Shown here: positions 57,334 through 64,000 of the stretch, piece after piece
Layout of the letters: the number at the start of each line of letters is the position of its first letter
Numbering within the stretch: the first letter of the stretch is position 1
Assembly (NCBI GenBank): GCA_017625775.1
Contig: JAGAKE010000014.1
Location: forward strand, 62,001-126,000
From: Fibrobacteraceae bacterium
Lineage (GTDB): Bacteria > Fibrobacterota > Fibrobacteria > Fibrobacterales > Fibrobacteraceae
Direction of reading: 5' to 3'
Length of the DNA stretch: 64,000 nt
Made by a program: the position numbers and the translations under genes
Notes under the pieces: model-generated
What the model was told of the DNA's origin: nothing
Databases searched by the model: none
The model's input: the letters and a program-made list of their open reading frames with translations, nothing else

Positions 57334-60204
57334 TTATCTTCCTACAAGTTGTTTTTGAATTTCCCTTTCCATCAATCGTTTTTCAACAGGGTAGAAATAT
57401 TCGTTCGAAAGAATCGCTTCTTTGTAAATTTCCTTAGCAAGTTTTGGTTCTTTAGCAAGCAAAGAAATCAATAAAGCGTTCCTTAAGAAAAATTCATCCA
57501 TATCTTTAATTTCATACATTTCGTAGAAATTAGCAACTAGTAAAGCAGCTTCTGCCCAATTTTTTTGACGAGCTTTTTCCGTAATATCAAATTCCATTTG
57601 GAATGATTTTGGGAAAATATTTTGTTCGGCCAATTCAAGCATTTTTAAATAAACTGGGTGATTTCCTCGAAGTTCTAATGGAATATCTCTAATCCATTCA
57701 ATGTACTGAATTCTAAACTCTTGCCATTCTTTAGAGGTATCAACAATAGCTTCATTTCTTGAGTTAAGATAATTTAAAAGAGAATTTTCTTTATAAGGCG
57801 ATTGAGTGACATTTAACGCATTTAGTTTAGCTCCTCGGCGTCTGTCAAATTCTTCTTTGTCTAAGTATTCTTGCCAACAAACTTCACAACTATCAAATAC
57901 TTCTACAATGTGGGCATCTGAATTAACAAATCTTGCTTTTTCTGCTTTATTATCAACAATTGGAGTGAATGTGCTATTAGGTTCTACTCCTTCTAAAAGA
58001 GATTGAACCATTGATGAAGTGAATAAGAAATTCGCTTCTCCAAAAAATTCTGGAGAACGTTTAATTGATTTAAATTCTTTTATAAGAGTTGAATCTTTGT
58101 AAAAGCGTTGAATTCCTTCTTGATACACCGGCTGATCACTTGCTATAATGATTATATCAGGTTCTTCTGGGGCTTTATAAAGAGAAACATGTGGGAAAAC
58201 GGTATCAAGCGCTTTCAGAATATGAAGGAATAATAAGTCGTTAAATTCATACGTTTGAATCCATTGAACCCAAAGACCGCCTGGCTTCATATAACGACGC
58301 ATTTTACTATAAAATTCATGGCTAAATAAACTAGCAACGCCACTTACCCATGGGTTTGAAGGAACGCTGATAATTAAATCATATTGTTTTTTTCTAGTGT
58401 GGAAAAATGTTCCTGCATCATCAATGTGAATTTCAATTCTAGGGTCATCATAGCCTCGATAATTCCAAGGCAAAAACCCCTTTGCTAAATCCATCATTTC
58501 TTCTTCAATTTCTACACAATCTAAATGTTTTAACAATGGGTCTGCCAATAAGTAATGAGCGCCCATTCCACTTCCAAAACCAACCATTGCTGCGTCGTAT
58601 GGAGTTGTTTTAACAGCCATTGGCATAAAGGCCGTTGCTGCTTGAGTTAATTCGTCTCCTGAAATAGGAGCGTTCCTGTCTTTACTCATACTTGCATCAG
58701 CTTTTCCATTTGTTTTTACATAGTAATGAACTTTAGATTCATGGAAACTAATGGTTGCAGTTTTTCCGTCTCGTATAATTATTTTTTCATCTGGATGTAG
58801 GTTTTTATAAGCGCGGAATGCTCCAGAAGTTATTAAAGATGGGTCAAACTTGATAAATATCGCAGGGAAAATCATTAGGCAACAGATGACATAAAAAGCA
58901 ACACTTCTACGGAATTTTTTTCTGTAGAATACGAGTAAGAAAAATCCGATAGCAAAGTCAGCAATGGCCGCAAATACTAACGCTCCTTTCAATTGAAGAA
59001 GAGGTAGAAGTAAAAGTCCGCCTCCAGCAGAACCTACAATAGAGCCCAATGTGTTCCAACCATAGACTTTTCCAATAGGCGCTTCTGATTTAAAAGCTCT
59101 AGTTAAAATTAATGTAATGATAGGAAGAGTCATTCCAGCAAAGAAACTGGTTGGAATCATCCATAACATAGAAAGTAGATATTTGAATACACTCCACCAA
59201 ACATAACCACTTGCAGTTGGATTAAAAATTTGGTTAGCTTCATTCATCATTGCCCAAAATGGTTGATGGAAATAAAGCGTGCAAAGAGCAAAGAATGCCA
59301 TAAAAATTTGAGCAAATGCTAAAATAATAAGAGAATCTTTTTTTATGAATTTACCACTGACCAAACTTCCAAGCGACAAGCCTAAAATAAATGCAGAAAG
59401 CATTTGGTCAAAACTATGGCTCGAAGATCCCATAAGAAGGCTTAGCAGGCGAATCCATACGATTTCATAAATGAAAGATGTCATTCCTGTAATAGCAGCA
59501 ATCCATAACCATGCTGTTTTGGGAGGCATGTTCTTTTCTTGGAAAATAGGAGATGAGTCTGTAGATTCTTCTTGTTCTGATTTAATGGCTTCTGGAGATG
59601 TAGTCAGTCCAATGAAAGCAAATATTCCCGCTAGTAGGAAGTTAATAGAAGCTGCAATACAAAGAGTAGCGTGGTTTCCAAATATTGGAATCAATGTGTA
59701 ACTTGTTACTAAAATTCCTATAGCACTACCAAAACTATTGGTGAAATAAAGTCTAGGAAGTGAAATTTCTGTTCCGCTTTTTCGCATTAAACCTGCAGCA
59801 ATAAACGGAAACGTCATGCCTACGGCTATAGCTATGGGAAGTGTGCTTGCTGTAGCAAGAATTACTTTGCAAATTTCTGCGCCTCTAGTAGAAAGCGATG
59901 CTGTGAGTTCTGAGTTAAAAAAGAATTCGGTGAGGGTATTATAAAGAGGGTGGTAAAATACACCACCTAAACCAATAATTAGTTCTGTAACAGCGTAACC
60001 TAATAATGGACGCTTCACTTTCATTACAAGTTTACCTGCTAAGAAACTTCCAATAGCAAGTCCTCCCATGTAAATACAAAGAGTCAGAACTTGTCCATAA
60101 CTTGAATGACCTAAAAAAAGTTTTAAATATCTCGCCCAAGATCCTTCATAGATTAGACCAGAAAAACCAGATAAAGCGAAAAGAGCGTAAATAAGAATAT
60201 TCAT
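57334..60204 (-). CDS. Fused MFS-type membrane protein with spermidine-synthase-like domain
   Basis: The 956-residue protein joins about 14 transmembrane helices (residues 1-440; SGFSGLIYEGSWARYLKLFLG and GMTSFIYEIVWIRLLSLLMG mark two similar halves) to a Rossmann methyltransferase-like domain of the spermidine synthase family (about 470-760; VGFGSGMGAHYLL, CVEIEEEM, DDAGTFF). A helical TPR-like tail (about 790-956) follows. In true spermidine synthases an Asp acts after the YD.I strand; here it reads YDLIISVPSNPWVSG, so polyamine synthesis is doubtful. Fused proteins of this type are common but poorly understood. It is a single gene divergent from leuB. Confidence 0.85.
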   Translation of the reverse strand: MNILIYALFALSGFSGLIYEGSWARYLKLFLGHSSYGQVLTLCIYMGGLAIGSFLAGKLVMKVKRPLLGYAVTELIIGLGGVFYHPLYNTLTEFFFNSELTASLSTRGAEICKVILATASTLPIAIAVGMTFPFIAAGLMRKSGTEISLPRLYFTNSFGSAIGILVTSYTLIPIFGNHATLCIAASINFLLAGIFAFIGLTTSPEAIKSEQEESTDSSPIFQEKNMPPKTAWLWIAAITGMTSFIYEIVWIRLLSLLMGSSSHSFDQMLSAFILGLSLGSLVSGKFIKKDSLIILAFAQIFMAFFALCTLYFHQPFWAMMNEANQIFNPTASGYVWWSVFKYLLSMLWMIPTSFFAGMTLPIITLILTRAFKSEAPIGKVYGWNTLGSIVGSAGGGLLLLPLLQLKGALVFAAIADFAIGFFLLVFYRKKFRRSVAFYVICCLMIFPAIFIKFDPSLITSGAFRAYKNLHPDEKIIIRDGKTATISFHESKVHYYVKTNGKADASMSKDRNAPISGDELTQAATAFMPMAVKTTPYDAAMVGFGSGMGAHYLLADPLLKHLDCVEIEEEMMDLAKGFLPWNYRGYDDPRIEIHIDDAGTFFHTRKKQYDLIISVPSNPWVSGVASLFSHEFYSKMRRYMKPGGLWVQWIQTYEFNDLLFLHILKALDTVFPHVSLYKAPEEPDIIIIASDQPVYQEGIQRFYKDSTLIKEFKSIKRSPEFFGEANFLFTSSMVQSLLEGVEPNSTFTPIVDNKAEKARFVNSDAHIVEVFDSCEVCWQEYLDKEEFDRRRGAKLNALNVTQSPYKENSLLNYLNSRNEAIVDTSKEWQEFRIQYIEWIRDIPLELRGNHPVYLKMLELAEQNIFPKSFQMEFDITEKARQKNWAEAALLVANFYEMYEIKDMDEFFLRNALLISLLAKEPKLAKEIYKEAILSNEYFYPVEKRLMEREIQKQLVGR

Positions 60205-60254
60205 AAGACCTCATTTAATTACAAATGAAAAATAAATTTTTATGTTTGCAATAG

Positions 60255-61364
<1,110 letters not shown>

Positions 61365-61385
61365 TTAATCATTTTTATTGAAAGG

Positions 61386-61417
61386 ATTTCGCTAGTTTAA
61401 CTAGCGAAATTTTTTTA
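61386..61417 (+). terminator. leuB terminator
   Basis: A perfect 11-bp stem ATTTCGCTAGT/ACTAGCGAAAT with a TTA loop is followed by seven T. It begins 21 bases past the leuB stop. Confidence 0.9.
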
Positions 61418-61432
61418 TAAAAATTTTTTATA

Positions 61433-61461
61433 AAAAAATCTGGCGGCATACTGCCGCCAGA
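61433..61461 (-). terminator. Distal terminator of the pentapeptide-repeat gene
   Basis: A perfect 10-bp stem TCTGGCGGCA/TGCCGCCAGA with a 3-base loop is followed by seven T on the minus strand. Confidence 0.75.
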
Positions 61462-61464
61462 AAT

Positions 61465-61502
61465 AAAAAAAAGAGTGCTTCGTTGAAAGCACTCTTTTTT
61501 TT
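61465..61502. terminator. Bidirectional terminator between leuB and the pentapeptide gene
   Basis: A 16-bp stem with AAGAGTGCTT/AAGCACTCTT at its heart has A-runs on one side and T-runs on the other, so it works in both directions. It ends 8 bases before the pentapeptide-repeat stop codon. Confidence 0.9.
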
Positions 61503-61509
61503 GTGGATA

Positions 61510-62928
61510 TTAATTCTTTTTCTTACGACGTTTCTTCTTCTGAGGCATTGCGTCATCTGCTACAGAGGAAGATTTTTTCTTTTCTACAACCACTTCAACA
61601 GCTTTTTCGCCTGGCTTTGTGAAGCCGAAAGCTCTTGGATTAAAGCCTTCTGGGAATTTGGTCTTATTGTTGTAGAATACGCGTTTGGCAGTGAACTTTT
61701 CAATTTTTGCATTAGAAAGGTCTGCACCATCAAAAATAACATTATCCATCTTAGTATCAGCGTTGATTTTCATACCGGTCAAATCGGCATTAGTAAAATC
61801 AACTTTAGTAAGAACAGCACCAGAGAAGTTTGCTCCGGTCATCTTTGCACCAGTAAAGGCTGAAGATTCGATGTTAGCACTAGAGAAGTTTGCTTTGGTA
61901 AGTTCTGCGTTATCGAAAATGCTCTTAAAGATGTAAGCACCATCGAAGTCAGCTTTAAGCATTTGAGCGTTCTTGAAGAAGTTTTTAGAAACTTCTGTAT
62001 CAAAGAAAGAAGCTCCATTCAACTTTGCTTTTTCAAAACGGCTTCCAGAAACAGAGCCTTTATCGAAAACCACTTCCGTCAAATCTTGACCATTGAAGTT
62101 CATGTCATCAAGAGTTGATTGAGCAAATTGAGCTTTTTGAAGTCTGGTCTTAGACAAATCTACATCGTCAAATGTAGTCAAAGAAAGGTCTGCACCCACC
62201 ATGTTCACATCGGTAAACTTAGTGCCATTAAAGATGGCTCTTGAAAGACCTGCTTTTTCTAAGTTTACGTTTTTCAATTCAACGCCACTGAAATTAGCAT
62301 TGATGAGGTTACATGCGGTAAAATCGGTCTTTTCAATGGTTGCATCGGAAAGATTCGCACTACCCATCAAAGAACGAGTGAAGTTTGCATTGGTTAGATT
62401 TGCATCGCTAAAGTCGGCTTCCGTCAAGTCAACATCCATAATGGAAGCGCTTGTTAAATCGGCTTTAGAAAAATCAGCACGGTCAGAAACCTTCATAGCA
62501 TCTAAACGTGCATTTTTCAAATTTGTTTTAGGGAAAGCACAATCCAACAAAGTTGCACGATAGAGGTTTGCTTCTTCCATGTTAGCGCCTTCGAAGTTTG
62601 CGCCACGAATATCAGCACCGCTAATAGTTACTTTTCTCAAATCGGCTTTACGGAAATCAGGATTGCTAATAACTGCATTCTGGAAACTTACACCGGATAA
62701 AGTAGCGCCACGGAACGATGGAGCATCACCTGCAGAACGCTGGAAGTCTGTTTGACCTTCTACTGCTTTAGCATTGTCAAAACGGAAACCATCAATACGT
62801 TTATCTCGGAAGGAAGTCTTTAATTCTTTGCCGCGGTAATCACCTGCTTCTTGAGCAAAAGATGCACAGGCCAAAGCGCCAATTAAGAAAAGGCCGACCT
62901 TGGAAGTTTTCTTAAACTGTATATTCAT
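61510..62928 (-). CDS. Exported pentapeptide-repeat protein
   Basis: The 472-residue protein has a signal peptide ending near CASFA-QE. About 70 tandem pentapeptides of the form A(D/N)LXX cover residues about 50-425 (for example DLTEADFSDANLTNANFTRS), predicting a long right-handed quadrilateral beta-helix. The C-terminal 45 residues are basic (QKKKRRKKKN). Most well-studied pentapeptide proteins (such as MfpA and Qnr) are cytoplasmic gyrase mimics; an exported one must do something else, perhaps structural or adhesive. The gene is monocistronic. Many codons end in C, suggesting good expression. Confidence 0.9.
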   Translation of the reverse strand: MNIQFKKTSKVGLFLIGALACASFAQEAGDYRGKELKTSFRDKRIDGFRFDNAKAVEGQTDFQRSAGDAPSFRGATLSGVSFQNAVISNPDFRKADLRKVTISGADIRGANFEGANMEEANLYRATLLDCAFPKTNLKNARLDAMKVSDRADFSKADLTSASIMDVDLTEADFSDANLTNANFTRSLMGSANLSDATIEKTDFTACNLINANFSGVELKNVNLEKAGLSRAIFNGTKFTDVNMVGADLSLTTFDDVDLSKTRLQKAQFAQSTLDDMNFNGQDLTEVVFDKGSVSGSRFEKAKLNGASFFDTEVSKNFFKNAQMLKADFDGAYIFKSIFDNAELTKANFSSANIESSAFTGAKMTGANFSGAVLTKVDFTNADLTGMKINADTKMDNVIFDGADLSNAKIEKFTAKRVFYNNKTKFPEGFNPRAFGFTKPGEKAVEVVVEKKKSSSVADDAMPQKKKRRKKKN

Positions 62929-62976
62929 TAGGGATCCTTTTAGATGAAAGGTTATTTAATACTTTAAACTGCCTCT

Positions 62977-63006
62977 AAAATAAATAAAAAAAATGGGTTT
63001 TGCCAA
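62977..63006 (-). promoter_or_regulatory. Candidate promoter of the pentapeptide-repeat gene
   Basis: On the minus strand TTGGCA (63001-63006) and TATTTT (62977-62982) are 18 bases apart, about 50 bases before the ATG. The sequence is AT-rich, so support is moderate. Confidence 0.35.
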
Positions 63007-63083
63007 AAAAAGATGATTTTTTTTGCAAAAAAAACACTTACAACGCTTTCTTGGCGAAAAATGGATTTTTAAGGGGATTTTTG

Positions 63084-63092
63084 TGCTATAAA
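63084..63092 (+). promoter_or_regulatory. Possible extended -10 before the flavoprotein gene
   Basis: TGCTATAAA preceding AATTCC forms an extended -10-like element 38 bases before ATG 63130. No good -35 is seen. Confidence 0.25.
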
Positions 63093-63129
63093 TTCCTAAA
63101 AAATCTTCTAAATGCTAATTTTGTGCCGT

Positions 63130-64000
63130 ATGTTGGATTTTTCTACTGATACTTTTGATGTAATTGTTTGTGGAGCTGGCCCTGCTGGTCTAAAAACAGC
63201 TCATGATTTGCTTCGTGATTCTAACGGAAAACTCTCCGTGCTTCTTTTAGATAGAAAGGAACCATGGAAAGAACCTGTGATTTGTGCCGAAGCGGTATCT
63301 CTTAAAGCTATTTCAAAGTATTGGGGAGTTAAACAAAGATTTGTGCGTGGCCCACTTTCTGGGGTTTATTTTGTAGCTCCAAATGGAGTGAAAGCTGAAT
63401 TTTATCGAAAAGAATGCGGACTTCAATTAAATCGGGCGGAATTACATCGCGATATTTTTGAAACAGCCAAGGGGTTCGGTTTATCTTTCAATTTTGAAAC
63501 TCGTTGTGCTAGTATTGCCAGAGAAAATTCTGGAATTTGGAAATTAAATGTAGAACATCGGGGTGAAGTCCAAAGTTTTTTTGCTCCTGTTATTGTAGAT
63601 GCTACAGGACCAGGGAATAAACTAACAGCTAAAGTTGAAGAATTAGCAGAACTTGAAGATGGTAAAACTGATTTGGAACCAGCTGCTTTTGCTATAGCAG
63701 AAGGGATTGAACATAGTCGAGAACACATAGAACTACATTTTGGTTCTGAATTTAAAAGCGGTTATGGTTGGGTATTCCCAAGAGATGGTGTTGAAGTAAA
63801 TGTTGGTATTGTTTTAGGAAAAGGATCAAGAGACGAAGGAATCTCCATTCGTAAAGCATTGGAAGAATTTATTGCAAAGCGTTATCCAGAAGCTAAAATT
63901 AAAGGCTATTATGGTGGTTCAATCGCATGCGGGCAATCTATGCGTCCGCTCGCGAAATTAGGCGTTTTCAAAGTAGGTGATGCCGCTAGTTGTGTAAATC
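63130..64000 (+). CDS. Geranylgeranyl-reductase-family flavoprotein (partial, runs off the end)
   Basis: The frame is open to the window edge (290 codons), so the 3' end is missing. The N-terminus has the FAD Rossmann motif DVIVCGAGPAGLKTAHDLL and, on the second strand, LLLDRKE. VICAEAVS, a GPG loop (VDATGPGNK), GYGWVFPRDG and the FAD-binding VGDAAS near the visible end match the geranylgeranyl/digeranylgeranyl reductase group, which saturates isoprenoid chains, for example of quinones or lipids. An in-frame ATG at 63112 would add six residues; neither start has a clear ribosome site. It is divergent from the pentapeptide gene. Confidence 0.85.
   Translation, partial: MLDFSTDTFDVIVCGAGPAGLKTAHDLLRDSNGKLSVLLLDRKEPWKEPVICAEAVSLKAISKYWGVKQRFVRGPLSGVYFVAPNGVKAEFYRKECGLQLNRAELHRDIFETAKGFGLSFNFETRCASIARENSGIWKLNVEHRGEVQSFFAPVIVDATGPGNKLTAKVEELAELEDGKTDLEPAAFAIAEGIEHSREHIELHFGSEFKSGYGWVFPRDGVEVNVGIVLGKGSRDEGISIRKALEEFIAKRYPEAKIKGYYGGSIACGQSMRPLAKLGVFKVGDAASCVN

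Noticed and set aside
57171-57437. An 88-codon frame over repeat copy 3 running into the 3' end of the MFS fusion gene
   Set aside because: It overlaps the real gene on the opposite strand and depends on the repeat; no support for translation.

Overview
The window looks like a chromosomal segment of a Fibrobacterota bacterium (Fibrobacter or a close relative). This rests on a GH51 cellulase with tandem CBM11-like modules that resembles my recollection of Fibrobacter succinogenes endoglucanase F/Cel51A, Ser-rich linkers and a type IX-like C-terminal sorting region on a surface protein, many signal-peptide beta-barrel proteins of a diderm cell, and a double-length UvrA. By eye the DNA is AT-rich. 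The taxonomic call is inference from protein architecture; no rRNA gene lies in the window. I see no tRNA, CRISPR array, prophage or intact insertion sequence.

Layout. 0-6.5 kb: secreted GH51 cellulase, a DsbA-like lipoprotein and two family 2 glycosyltransferases, all on the minus strand. 6.6-19.4 kb (minus): one tight gene run starting with a (p)ppGpp synthetase/hydrolase, then an unknown small protein, then complex I in the order nuoA, nuoBC (fused), nuoD, H, I, J, K, L, M, N. The NADH-oxidising module nuoEFG is absent here. 19.5-30.1 kb (minus): a three-gene operon encoding an exported FecR-domain protein, a beta-helix/beta-barrel outer-membrane protein and a 1,854-residue GLUG-type surface protein with a sorting-like C-terminus. 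This is the best candidate for an undescribed system. 30.2-33.3 kb (plus): pyrD, with a possible attenuator leader, overlaps a small outer-membrane protein, a PDZ-thioredoxin fusion and a dTDP-sugar 3,4-ketoisomerase. 33.3-38.3 kb (minus): pgpA, hflX, monomeric icd and a GNAT-like transferase. 38.4-41.6 kb (plus): sugar aminotransferase, polysaccharide flippase and glycosyltransferase. Together with the ketoisomerase they could supply a 3-amino-3,6-dideoxyhexose to a surface glycan.

42-48.7 kb: an Ala/Pro-rich outer-membrane protein, divergent from a GH5 lipoprotein endoglucanase, then a GtrA / FAD-oxidoreductase / GT-C glycosyltransferase trio. 48.7-49.5 kb: an intergenic region with a composite repeat, a decayed Rpn-type transposase tail and hairpins. 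49.5-57 kb: double UvrA and an exported SUMF1-fold protein. 57.3-64 kb: a fused MFS/spermidine-synthase-like membrane protein, leuB, an exported pentapeptide-repeat protein and the first part of a geranylgeranyl-reductase-family flavoprotein that runs off the end.

Three intergenic regions (start of window, 48.8-49.1 kb, 57.1-57.3 kb) share a composite repeat whose core can fold as a nested hairpin. It is conserved as DNA or RNA and not as a reading frame. Strong hairpin-plus-T terminators close most transcription units. Plus-strand genes often lack a clear Shine-Dalgarno, and many minus-strand neighbours overlap as ATGA or TAATG, implying translational coupling.
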